From: Marinobacter szutsaonensis
Lineage (GTDB): Bacteria > Pseudomonadota > Gammaproteobacteria > Pseudomonadales > Oleiphilaceae
Reading direction: 5' to 3'
DNA length: 64,000 nt
Assembly (NCBI RefSeq): GCF_039523335.1
Contig: NZ_BAAAFC010000001.1
Span: forward strand, 248,001-312,000
This document shows, in pieces, positions 35,147-42,798 of the stretch (within the stretch, counting starts at the first letter, position 1; every line of letters begins with the position of its first letter). The notes under the pieces were generated by a model. It did not search any database. It had not been told where the DNA came from and saw only the letters and a program-made list of their open reading frames with translations. Made by a program: the position numbers and the translations under genes.

Positions 35147-36411
35147 ATACATCCGTCGATACACGCGAACATGCCGACTCGGGCAACTTGCCATTGATGA
35201 GTCGCATCGCCCGGCAACTGGTTCTTCAGCAGCTCAAGATCCTCCAGCACGGCGTGTTGACCATCAGGGAGGCGGGTGCCGAGCCCCTCGTCTTTGGCGA
35301 CGGCGATACCCGTTACGCCCCGGCCGAACTGGTCATCCACGACCACAGCACCTGGCGGGATCTGCTGACCGGCGGTGGTGTGGGTGCCGCCGAGGCTTAC
35401 GTGGCCGGCGACTGGTCCACCCCGGATCTGGTGTCGCTGTTGCGCTTCTTCACCCGCAATGTCGACCGGATGAACGAATTCGAGGACCGGTTCAGCTGGG
35501 TCACCAAGCCGGCGCTCAAAGGCCTGCACTGGCTCAACCGCAATACCAAAGAAGGTTCCCGTAAGAACATCAGTGCCCATTACGACCTGGGCAATGACCT
35601 GTTCGAAACCTTCCTGGACGCGACCATGATGTACTCCTCGGCCATCTATCCCCGCGAGGATGCCACCCTGGAAGAAGCGGCGGTACACAAGCTGGATACC
35701 ATCTGCCGGAAACTGGATCTCGGCCCGGACGACCGCGTGATTGAGATCGGAACCGGCTGGGGCGGCTTTGCCATTCATGCCGCAAAGCATTATGGCTGCC
35801 ATGTCACCACCACGACCATTTCCCGGGAACAGCTGGAGTTGGCGAAGGCCCGAGTAAAAGCTGAAGGACTGGAAGACCGCATTACGCTGCTGTTCGACGA
35901 TTACCGGGATCTCGAGGGCGAGTTCGACAAGCTGGTCTCCATCGAAATGATCGAGGCGGTCGGACCGCAGTTCCTGGACAGCTATTTCCAGCAGATCAAT
36001 GCCCTGCTCAAACCCGATGGCCTGGCCCTGGTGCAGGCCATCAACATGCCCGAGCAACGGTACGCGCGCGCCCTCAAGAACGTGGATTTCATCCAGCGCT
36101 TCATCTTCCCTGGCAGCTTCATTCCCTCGTTCGGTGCCATGCTGGAATCGGTGCGCAACGGCTCGAACCTGGTACTGACCCATTCGGAAGATATCGGTTT
36201 CCATTACGCCCGAACCCTGCGTGACTGGTGCGAGCGTTTCATGGCAAAGAGAGACACTCTGGAGCAGATGGGCTACGACCAGGCGTTCCGCCGCTTGTGG
36301 CATTTCTACTTCGCCTACTGCGAGGCCGGATTCAGCGAGCGGGCCATCGGCGTTTCCCAGCTGGTGTTTGCCAAACCCGGCAACAAGCGTGCGAACATCC
36401 TGAGCGTATGA
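35134..36411 (+). CDS. Cyclopropane-fatty-acid-synthase-like methyltransferase
   Basis: A 425-aa SAM-dependent enzyme of the CFA synthase family, acting on unsaturated phospholipid acyl chains at the membrane. SAM motif I is VIEIGTGWGGFAIH near residues 207-220, with the family segments ISAHYDLGNDLFETFLD before it and FIFPGSFIPS after it. Where characterised CFA synthases carry Cys in YSCAY (E. coli Cys139), this protein reads MYSSAIY, giving Ser169. The group may methylate a double bond rather than form a cyclopropane ring. Its stop overlaps the DUF2878 start. Confidence 0.9.
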   Translation: MENLNTSVDTREHADSGNLPLMSRIARQLVLQQLKILQHGVLTIREAGAEPLVFGDGDTRYAPAELVIHDHSTWRDLLTGGGVGAAEAYVAGDWSTPDLVSLLRFFTRNVDRMNEFEDRFSWVTKPALKGLHWLNRNTKEGSRKNISAHYDLGNDLFETFLDATMMYSSAIYPREDATLEEAAVHKLDTICRKLDLGPDDRVIEIGTGWGGFAIHAAKHYGCHVTTTTISREQLELAKARVKAEGLEDRITLLFDDYRDLEGEFDKLVSIEMIEAVGPQFLDSYFQQINALLKPDGLALVQAINMPEQRYARALKNVDFIQRFIFPGSFIPSFGAMLESVRNGSNLVLTHSEDIGFHYARTLRDWCERFMAKRDTLEQMGYDQAFRRLWHFYFAYCEAGFSERAIGVSQLVFAKPGNKRANILSV

Positions 36412-36929
36412 TTGCCTCGGAAACCTCCCGCAATGTTCTGAACTTCGTCCTGTTCCAGGCAGGCTGGCTTCTTTGTGTGCTGTATCCGAACCGGCTGGTG
36501 GTTCTGATCATAGGCGTGTTCCTGATTCTGCACTTCGTGCTGGTCAGCCAGAGGCGCTTCAGTGAACTGCAATTTATCGGCTTCGGTACCGTGGCCGGTG
36601 CGGCACTGGACACGCTCTGGTTCCAGACCGGCGTGCTCTATTCGGAGACCGCCGAGCTGCTGATCGTGCCACCGTGGCTGGTGGCGATCTGGGCCATTTT
36701 CATGACCACCCTATGCCATTCCCTGGACTGGATCAGCCGGAATCGCTGGTTGCCCTTTGTGCTGGCGCCTATTGCCGGTCCCTTTGCCTACTGGTCAGCG
36801 AGCAAGCTCGGTGCTGTGTCCCTGCCCGACCAGACTCTGTCACTGCTGGCGCTCGCGGCGGGCTGGCTGGTGGTGTTCCCGCTGCTGCTGTTCATTCGCA
36901 GGTACCTCTATCCGGAGCTTGCACAATGA
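36408..36929 (+). CDS. DUF2878 family membrane protein
   Basis: A 173-aa integral membrane protein with about five to six hydrophobic segments, fitting DUF2878 (FQAGWLLCVL, GTVAGAALDTLWFQTGVL, PPWLVAIWAIFMTTLCHSLD). The start ATG 36408 overlaps the preceding stop (ATGA); a longer frame would run inside the methyltransferase gene. It is part of the lipid operon by coupling on both sides. The function is unknown. Confidence 0.86.
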   Translation: MIASETSRNVLNFVLFQAGWLLCVLYPNRLVVLIIGVFLILHFVLVSQRRFSELQFIGFGTVAGAALDTLWFQTGVLYSETAELLIVPPWLVAIWAIFMTTLCHSLDWISRNRWLPFVLAPIAGPFAYWSASKLGAVSLPDQTLSLLALAAGWLVVFPLLLFIRRYLYPELAQ

Positions 36930-37669
36930 AAGGGATGCGTACGCCTGTCCTGGCCCTGTTGTTAGTGGCTGCCTCCGGAGCCTGTTACGGAAAAATCTTC
37001 CAGTTCTCCGGTGAGGCCCGGGCGGAGAATGGGGAAGTGCTCTACACCGAGCACCATCAGGTTGAAGGCGAATGTACCCAGGGCCAGTTCCGCCCCCTGA
37101 ATCACCAGGTGGAATATCTTGAACCAAATCAGAATGACAGCTTTGCGGAGAAATCACTCCGGTACGAACGTTCCCCCGTTCAGCCGGAAGTGGATTTCAA
37201 CCAGCCCCGTTTTGATGAATCGCTCCGAATCAGCTACCCGGGCGAAGGCATCATAGAGGTTGACTGGGTAACACCCTCAGGCGAAACCCAAGCGTTCAAT
37301 GTGCCGATTGAGGGGCGTGCCGTGGTTGATGCCGGGTTTGACAACCTGGTTCGCCAGAATTGGTCCGCCCTACAGGACGGCCGCTCAGTGGAATTCCGGT
37401 TCCTGGGCCCGACCCGGGGCGAACTCTATGGCTTTGTTCTTGAGCCGAGCGACCATCCCGATCTGGAAGCGGACCTCGAGGTCGCCATCCGACCCACCAG
37501 TATGCTCCTGCGCTTCCTGGTGGATCCGATACAGCTCGGCTATAACGATCAGGGCGCTCTCACCCATTACCTGGGCCTGACCAATATCCGCAGAAACTCC
37601 GATAGCAATTACCAGGCCCACATCCGCTACGACATCACCAGTTACCCGGAATGTGAACTGACTCCCTGA
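36926..37669 (+). CDS. Hypothetical exported protein, last gene of lipid operon
   Basis: A 247-aa protein with a signal peptide (hydrophobic PVLALLLVAASGACYG, residues 6-21; a cleavage near SGACYG is possible), so it should be periplasmic. The mature part is acidic and beta-rich, without a motif I recognise. Start ATG 36926 overlaps the DUF2878 stop (ATGA). Its position suggests a role in handling or sensing the modified lipid, but this is only an inference from context. Confidence 0.8.
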   Translation: MKGMRTPVLALLLVAASGACYGKIFQFSGEARAENGEVLYTEHHQVEGECTQGQFRPLNHQVEYLEPNQNDSFAEKSLRYERSPVQPEVDFNQPRFDESLRISYPGEGIIEVDWVTPSGETQAFNVPIEGRAVVDAGFDNLVRQNWSALQDGRSVEFRFLGPTRGELYGFVLEPSDHPDLEADLEVAIRPTSMLLRFLVDPIQLGYNDQGALTHYLGLTNIRRNSDSNYQAHIRYDITSYPECELTP

Positions 37670-37750
37670 TCCTGTCTGTGCTGCCAAGGCAGCAACCCCG
37701 TACCAGTATGTTAAACTCCGCCGGAACCTACGCCGGAGACCTATGCAGCC

Positions 37751-38563
37751 ATGATGTTTGTATCCTTCAACGTCAACAGTATTCGCACCCGTTTGCACCA
37801 GCTTGAAGCCGTAATCCGGGATCTGAATCCCGACGTGATCGGGCTGCAGGAAACCAAGGTGCAGGATGAGAACTTTCCGGTGGAGGAAATTCATAAGCTG
37901 GGTTACCGGGTCCATTTCCACGGCCAGAAGACCCACTACGGCGTTGCCCTGCTCTCAAAAGAAGAGCCCGAGAAGGTGCTCAAGGGTTATCCCTGGGACG
38001 GCGAGGACTCCCAGCGCCGACTGATCACCGGCCAGTTCACCGTCAACGGCGAAAAGCTGACGGTCATCAACGGTTATTTCCCCCAGGGCGAGAACCGCGA
38101 CCATCCGGTGAAGTTTCCTGCGAAGGAAAAATTCTACGCCGACCTCATGCGATACCTGGATGAGCTGAAGCAGGAAGGCGGCCACGTGGTGGTGATGGGC
38201 GACATGAATATCTCACCCACCGACAGGGATATCGGGATCGGAGCCGACAATGCCAAGCGCTGGCTGCGCACCGGCAAAACCAGCTTCCTGCCCGAGGAGC
38301 GGGAATGGCTCAGCCAGGTCGAACAGCGCGGCTTTACCGATGTGTTCCGGCACCTGCACCCGGAAGAGGACAACACCTTCAGCTGGTTTGATTACCGCAG
38401 TCGCGGCTTTGAACGGGATCCGAAGCGGGGCCTGCGCATTGACCTGATCATGGCCAGCGACCGCCTGTTGCCCAAGGCCCGTGCGGCCGGGGTTTCCTAC
38501 GACATTCGCGCCATGGAACGGCCCTCGGACCACTGTCCGGTCTGGGCCAGTTTCGATCTCTGA
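37751..38563 (+). CDS. xthA: Exodeoxyribonuclease III
   Basis: A 270-aa AP endonuclease/3'-exonuclease for base-excision repair. Family motifs are FVSFNVNSIRTRLHQL (residues 3-18), GLQETKVQD with the metal-binding Glu, GDMNISPTDRDIG, and the C-terminal SDHCPV with the catalytic Asp-His pair. The length matches ExoIII. There is an adjacent second ATG at 37754. It is followed after 18 bases by a TetR-type regulator gene. Confidence 0.95.
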   Translation: MMFVSFNVNSIRTRLHQLEAVIRDLNPDVIGLQETKVQDENFPVEEIHKLGYRVHFHGQKTHYGVALLSKEEPEKVLKGYPWDGEDSQRRLITGQFTVNGEKLTVINGYFPQGENRDHPVKFPAKEKFYADLMRYLDELKQEGGHVVVMGDMNISPTDRDIGIGADNAKRWLRTGKTSFLPEEREWLSQVEQRGFTDVFRHLHPEEDNTFSWFDYRSRGFERDPKRGLRIDLIMASDRLLPKARAAGVSYDIRAMERPSDHCPVWASFDL

Positions 38564-38581
38564 GGCGCGGCCGGGCGCGAC

Positions 38582-39211
38582 ATGAAAAAAATCAAAACCC
38601 GCGACCGCATCCTCGATACCAGCCTGGCCCTGTTCAACTGCGTCGGGGAGCCGAATGTGACCACCCTGCTGATCTCCGACGAACTGGAGATCAGTCCGGG
38701 CAACCTGTATTACCACTTCAAGAGCAAGGGCGACATCGTCGGGGAATTGTTCGGGCGATTCGAGGCTGAAATGCTCGATCTGCTGGCGGTTCCGGAAGAT
38801 GCGGACATCAGCCTCGACCAGAACGGCTTCTTCCTGCACCTGATGTTCGAGACGGTGGCGAGGTACCGCTTCCTCTACCAGGACCTGGTCAATGTGCTGT
38901 CGCGATACGATCAGCTGCAAGCGAGATTCAAGCGACTGCTGAAAAAGAAGACCGCCGCTTTCCGCGTTATCTGCGAAAGCTTCCTGCGCCAGGGGATGAT
39001 GGAAATTGAAGAGGAAGAACTTGAGTCTTTGTGTGAACAGTTAACACTAACCGCTTGTTACTGGAGCAGTTTTGATACGCTTTCACACCTTGAGGATCGG
39101 GAATCCGTGGACCCGGGCCGCGGGGTTTACCAGATGATGCACCTGGTTCTTCCCTACCTCGCTCCCGAAGAGCAGGACGAAGCCCGGCTGATGAGCCGGG
39201 ATTATCTCTGA
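38582..39211 (+). CDS. TetR-family regulator (PhaD-like)
   Basis: A 209-aa regulator. The N-terminal helix-turn-helix reads KTRDRILDTSLALFN, then GEPNVTTLLISDELEISPGNLYYHFKSK. This is very close to my memory of Pseudomonas PhaD, which controls phasin and polyhydroxyalkanoate genes. In keeping with that, it converges on a phasin-like gene with a one-base gap, as phaD faces phaF/phaI in pseudomonads. PHA synthase and depolymerase genes are missing nearby. Confidence 0.82.
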   Translation: MKKIKTRDRILDTSLALFNCVGEPNVTTLLISDELEISPGNLYYHFKSKGDIVGELFGRFEAEMLDLLAVPEDADISLDQNGFFLHLMFETVARYRFLYQDLVNVLSRYDQLQARFKRLLKKKTAAFRVICESFLRQGMMEIEEEELESLCEQLTLTACYWSSFDTLSHLEDRESVDPGRGVYQMMHLVLPYLAPEEQDEARLMSRDYL

Positions 39212-39212
39212 C

Positions 39213-39629
39213 CTATTCTTCCTCGTCACTCCCGGCCTGGTTACGAAGGCGATTCAGCTCGGTTTCCAGAATCTCGACGCGGCGCTCCAGCGCCTCGATC
39301 TCTTCACGGCGATGAATGCCGAGGCGGCGCAAAGCACCTGACACCCGCTCGTCAAACATGTTTTCGAGCTTGTCCCAAGTCCCGGTGGCCCGTTCACGAA
39401 CGCCCTCGACCCGGTCCTCCACGGACTTGATCTGCTTGCCGACCACGCCGCGGGTTTTGCTTTCCAGTTGCTCGCCTTCCTGCACCAGACGATCGAAAAA
39501 CTTGCCGGTGTCCTCTTCGGCCTTGGTGTAGGCACCCAGCCCCGCCAGCCAGATTTGCCGTGCAGAACCCTTGATCCTGGCGGCCAGCTGCGCGTCGGTC
39601 TCCGGCTTTGTGGATTTTTCGTCTGACAT
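39213..39629 (-). CDS. Phasin family protein
   Basis: A 138-aa PhaF/PhaI-like phasin. The N-terminal domain (residues 14-110) has the family pattern RQIWLAGLGAYTKAEEDTGKFF and a long amphipathic helix, followed by a short Leu-zipper-like coil (EIEALERRVEILETELNRLRN). It lacks the Lys/Ala-rich histone-like tail of PhaF, so it resembles PhaI. Phasins coat PHA granules, but granule-independent roles are possible here because no PHA synthase gene is in view. Confidence 0.87.
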   Translation of the reverse strand: MSDEKSTKPETDAQLAARIKGSARQIWLAGLGAYTKAEEDTGKFFDRLVQEGEQLESKTRGVVGKQIKSVEDRVEGVRERATGTWDKLENMFDERVSGALRRLGIHRREEIEALERRVEILETELNRLRNQAGSDEEE

Positions 39630-39976
39630 TTATCAACCTCGGGGTGGAAATTTCGCTTCAGGCCCCTATTGTATTACACCCCCGGCGGGATTGCAGTGGC
39701 GCTGAAACCCGCACAGGGAAAGGCCGCAGTATAAACACGCATTCGATATGAAAAAATGTTTTCAAACGAAACGGGCTCTCGCTTGAAGTGTTCAAAATAT
39801 GGTCAATACTTCACCATACCGGTGTCCCTGCTGATGCCGGTTTGTCTGGAAGTCTTTCATGGATACTACTCGCACGCCTCTGCCCGGCATCCCTTGCCGG
39901 GCTTTTTTCGTGGTATTATTGCCCGCCCTTATAAGCTTATTCCTGTAATCAAACACCTGTCCTCACGGAGTAGTAA
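39630..39976. other. Intergenic region between phasin and YeeE genes
   Basis: A 347-base region without a convincing protein-coding gene. It contains a strong plus-strand terminator (39882-39908) with no plus-strand gene upstream of it for over 600 bases, and a TATTAT -10-like sequence at 39914-39919 that might serve the YeeE genes. An unannotated small RNA ending at the terminator is possible. Confidence 0.5.
39882..39908 (+). terminator. Rho-independent terminator without an evident upstream gene
   Basis: Perfect 7-bp stem GCCCGGC (39882-39888) and GCCGGGC (39896-39902) followed by six T residues. Plus-strand orientation; the closest upstream plus-strand gene ends at 39211 with the phasin gene in between. 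Confidence 0.8.
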
Positions 39977-40414
39977 ATGATCGAGATTGCCTGGAGTAAT
40001 TTCACTCCCTGGTCGGCTCTGGCCGGCGGTATCCTGGTTGGCCTCGCAGCCGCCAGCTTTCTGTTGCTCAACGGCCGCATCGCAGGCATCAGCGGCATCC
40101 TCGGTGGCCTGCTGACACCCCTGAAGGGCGACATCGCCTGGCGGGTGGCCTTCATGCTTGGCCTGCTGGGGGCGCCTGCAGTATGGCTTCTGGCCGCTGA
40201 TATGCCCGCCATCGAAATCAATGCCGGCTACCCCGCCCTGATCATTGCCGGCCTGCTGGTGGGCGTCGGTACCCGTTACGGCTCCGGTTGCACCAGTGGT
40301 CACGGCGTATGTGGTCTGTCCCGCCTGTCCCTGCGCTCGCTGGCGGCCACTCTTAGCTTCATGGCCACCGGCTTTATTACCGTATTCGTTATCCGTCACG
40401 TGCTTGGAGTCTGA
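39977..40414 (+). CDS. YeeE/YedE family transporter half, N-terminal type
   Basis: A 145-aa membrane protein with about four spans and the conserved [20 protein letters not shown] near residues 99-118, where Cys residues are thought to handle the sulfur substrate. YeeE-family proteins import thiosulfate or other sulfur compounds. This is one half of a split two-gene form (PmpA/PmpB type); the other half starts 6 bases downstream. Confidence 0.9.
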   Translation: MIEIAWSNFTPWSALAGGILVGLAAASFLLLNGRIAGISGILGGLLTPLKGDIAWRVAFMLGLLGAPAVWLLAADMPAIEINAGYPALIIAGLLVGVGTRYGSGCTSGHGVCGLSRLSLRSLAATLSFMATGFITVFVIRHVLGV

Positions 40415-40420
40415 TTAAAT

Positions 40421-40846
40421 ATGAAGTATTCCCTTGCATCCCTGTTTGCCGGCCTGATTTTCGGCTTCGGCCTGATTTTGTCCGGCATGGCCAACCCGGA
40501 AAAGGTACTGGGCTTCCTCGATATCGCCGGCCTTTGGGACCCGTCCCTCGCCTTCGTCATGGGTGGCGCCATCATCGTCGGCGTTGTGGCGTTTGCGGTT
40601 GCCCGTCGCCGGACCCTGTCATTCCTCGGCTTCAACATGAAGATTCCGTCCCATACCCATATCGACAAGCGCCTGGTCATCGGCAGTCTGATGTTCGGCA
40701 TCGGCTGGGGGATTGCCGGCATCTGCCCGGGTCCGGGCATCGTGGCCCTGGGCGCTGGCGAAACCAAGGCAGCGGTATTCGTTGTCTCAATGGTGGCCGG
40801 CATGGCGATTTTCGAATTAATTGAGCGGAACCGGGCAAAAGCCTGA
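40421..40846 (+). CDS. YeeE/YedE family transporter half, C-terminal type
   Basis: A 141-aa membrane protein with about four spans. It has GMANPEKVLGFLDIAGLWDPSLAFVMGGA (two short family segments around residues 23-51) and GIGWGIAGICPGPGIVALG with the conserved Cys near residue 103. It pairs with the preceding gene to make a complete YeeE-like unit. The DUF442 sulfurtransferase gene follows after 45 bases, which supports a shared sulfur-compound role. Confidence 0.9.
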   Translation: MKYSLASLFAGLIFGFGLILSGMANPEKVLGFLDIAGLWDPSLAFVMGGAIIVGVVAFAVARRRTLSFLGFNMKIPSHTHIDKRLVIGSLMFGIGWGIAGICPGPGIVALGAGETKAAVFVVSMVAGMAIFELIERNRAKA

Positions 40847-40891
40847 ACGATTTCTGGTAACTTAGCCCCACCAAGATTGCGGAGGTTTTCC

Positions 40892-41323
40892 ATGGATATC
40901 CGAAAGATTGACGACACCATTTCCGTAGCGCCACAGATCAGCGTGGAAGACGTGGCCGAAGCGGCTCGACTGGGCTTCAAGACCCTCGTTGCGAACCGCC
41001 CGGACCACGAAGAGCCCGGCCAGCCGTCCATGGCGGATATCGAGGCCGCCGCAAAGGAACAGGGACTTGAGTGGGTCTACATGCCGGTTGAATCCGGCAA
41101 TATCACTGATGACGACGTGGATCGGTTTGCACCAATGATCCGTGACGCCGCAAAGCCCGTACTTGCTTTCTGCCGTTCCGGCACCCGTTGCACCGTCCTC
41201 TGGGCGCTGAGCGCTGCCCGCTCCAACCCAGCCCAGGAGATTTTCAGCAAGGCCCGGAACGCTGGCTACGACATCAGCGGCCTGGCACCGAGGATGGCGC
41301 AACAGGCACAGAACAAAGGGTAG
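40892..41323 (+). CDS. TIGR01244 / DUF442 family sulfurtransferase-phosphatase-like protein
   Basis: A 143-aa protein of the beta-lactamase-hydrolase-like (BLH/DUF442) family. The active loop is FCRSGTRCTVLW near residues 97-108, a rhodanese-like CRSGTR with the presumed persulfide Cys. ATG 40892 has GGAGG at 40881-40885; a longer frame starts within that site. Similar domains are fused to persulfide dioxygenases or YeeE units elsewhere, so a sulfide/persulfide role fits its neighbours. Confidence 0.87.
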   Translation: MDIRKIDDTISVAPQISVEDVAEAARLGFKTLVANRPDHEEPGQPSMADIEAAAKEQGLEWVYMPVESGNITDDDVDRFAPMIRDAAKPVLAFCRSGTRCTVLWALSAARSNPAQEIFSKARNAGYDISGLAPRMAQQAQNKG

Positions 41324-41359
41324 CCGCCCGCCCATAAACCAGAACAGGGACCGACTTGA

Positions 41360-42469
41360 ATGAAATACAAAGGCTCAGAGAATTTCAGCCATAACCAGCC
41401 CGAAAGGCTGGGCGTACTGGTGACCAACCTTGGCACCCCGGACGCCCCCACCACTTCAGCCCTTCGACGCTATCTGGCCGAGTTCCTCTGGGATCCCAGG
41501 GTGGTGGAGGTTCCCCGCCCCCTGTGGTGGCTGATTCTGAACGGCATCATCCTGCGCATCCGCCCGAAGCGCAGCGCCAAGGCCTACGCCGGTGTATGGG
41601 AAGCCGAGGGCTCTCCCCTACTGCTGCATACCGCCAAACAGGCCGAAGGCATCCGCGAGGCGCTGAAGCAGAAGTACGGGCCGAATGTTGTGGTCGGGTT
41701 CGCCATGCGCTATGGCAACCCGTCTATCAGCAAGGTGCTGGATGAAATGCAGGAACAGGGCGTGCGCAAGCTACTGGTGCTGCCGCTCTACCCCCAGTAC
41801 TCGGCCTCGACCTCGGCCTCCACGTTTGATGCGGTCGCCAGGGACTTCACCAAGCGCCGCTGGCTGCCGGACCTGCGCTTTGTTTCGCATTACCCGGACT
41901 ACCCGCCCTACATCGAAGCCATGGCCCGTCACATCGAGGCGCACTGGGCCAACCATGGCCGCAAGGACAAGCTGATCCTGTCCTACCACGGGGTTCCCCT
42001 GAAGTATCTCCTGAAAGGTGATCCGTACCACTGTGAATGCCACAAGACCTCACGTCTGTTGGCCGAGCGCCTGGGGCTCTCGCCGGAGGACTACATGACC
42101 ACCTTCCAGTCCCGTTTCGGGCGCGAGGAATGGCTGAAGCCCTACACGGACGAGACGTTGAAATCGCTTCCGGGCAAGGGCGTCAAATCAATAGATGTGT
42201 TCTGCCCGGGATTTTCCTCCGACTGTCTGGAGACGATCGAGGAAATCAACGAGGAAAACCGCGAGTATTTCATGGAAGCCGGTGGCGAGGGATTCAGTTA
42301 TATCCCCGCTCTGAATGCGACGCCGGGCCACATTGAGGCACTGGTAAAGCTGATTGAGGACAACATTGCGGGCTGGCAGATTCCGACCAACGACCCGGAG
42401 AGTCTGGCCCAGCGTCAAAAGCGCGCGGACCAGCAAAAAGAAATGACCTACCCTGGTAGATCCCTCTGA
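41360..42469 (+). CDS. hemH: Ferrochelatase
   Basis: A 369-aa enzyme that inserts Fe2+ into protoporphyrin IX, the last step of heme synthesis. Motifs include GVLVTNLGTPDAPT at residues 18-31, the catalytic His in LSYHGVPLKYL near 210-220, TFQSRFGREEWLKPYT with the conserved Glu-containing loop, and CPGFSSDCLETIEEI. The length is typical of gammaproteobacterial HemH. It converges with a small gene 20 bases away. Confidence 0.95.
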   Translation: MKYKGSENFSHNQPERLGVLVTNLGTPDAPTTSALRRYLAEFLWDPRVVEVPRPLWWLILNGIILRIRPKRSAKAYAGVWEAEGSPLLLHTAKQAEGIREALKQKYGPNVVVGFAMRYGNPSISKVLDEMQEQGVRKLLVLPLYPQYSASTSASTFDAVARDFTKRRWLPDLRFVSHYPDYPPYIEAMARHIEAHWANHGRKDKLILSYHGVPLKYLLKGDPYHCECHKTSRLLAERLGLSPEDYMTTFQSRFGREEWLKPYTDETLKSLPGKGVKSIDVFCPGFSSDCLETIEEINEENREYFMEAGGEGFSYIPALNATPGHIEALVKLIEDNIAGWQIPTNDPESLAQRQKRADQQKEMTYPGRSL

Positions 42470-42489
42470 GTAATCCGGCGCACCAGCGA

Positions 42490-42720
42490 TCAGTCAGATG
42501 ACTGCTGGCGGCCGGAGTCCGGTTCGGTTCTGGCCGTCTTTTCCTTCTCCCCATCCTGCAGATCCGGAACGGACTGGCAGAAGGTGCATTCCTCGGTATC
42601 GACCAGTGCCCCACCGGTTTCCACATAACGAATCCGGTGGCTGGCCTGGCCACGGTTTGCCGAGACGGCGAATTTCCGGTCTTTGCGACGGTCTTCGGTG
42701 TTTTTGGTGGTATCAGGCAT
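42490..42720 (-). CDS. Small hydrophilic CxxC protein, 76 aa
   Basis: Start ATG at 42720 is preceded on its strand by AGGAGG at proper spacing; a longer frame lacks such a site. The protein is charged and has one ECTFCQS motif (Cys46 and Cys49), which might bind metal or act in thiol redox. The C-terminal third is low-complexity (Glu, Lys, Arg, Ser, Gln). I do not recognise the family and no function is proposed. Confidence 0.65.
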   Translation of the reverse strand: MPDTTKNTEDRRKDRKFAVSANRGQASHRIRYVETGGALVDTEECTFCQSVPDLQDGEKEKTARTEPDSGRQQSSD

Positions 42721-42798
42721 AAATCCTCCTGGTTTGCTACTGATCCCATTATGGGGGCTGCATGGTGGCAACCCCAGTAAGCACATACCGCGGCACGT

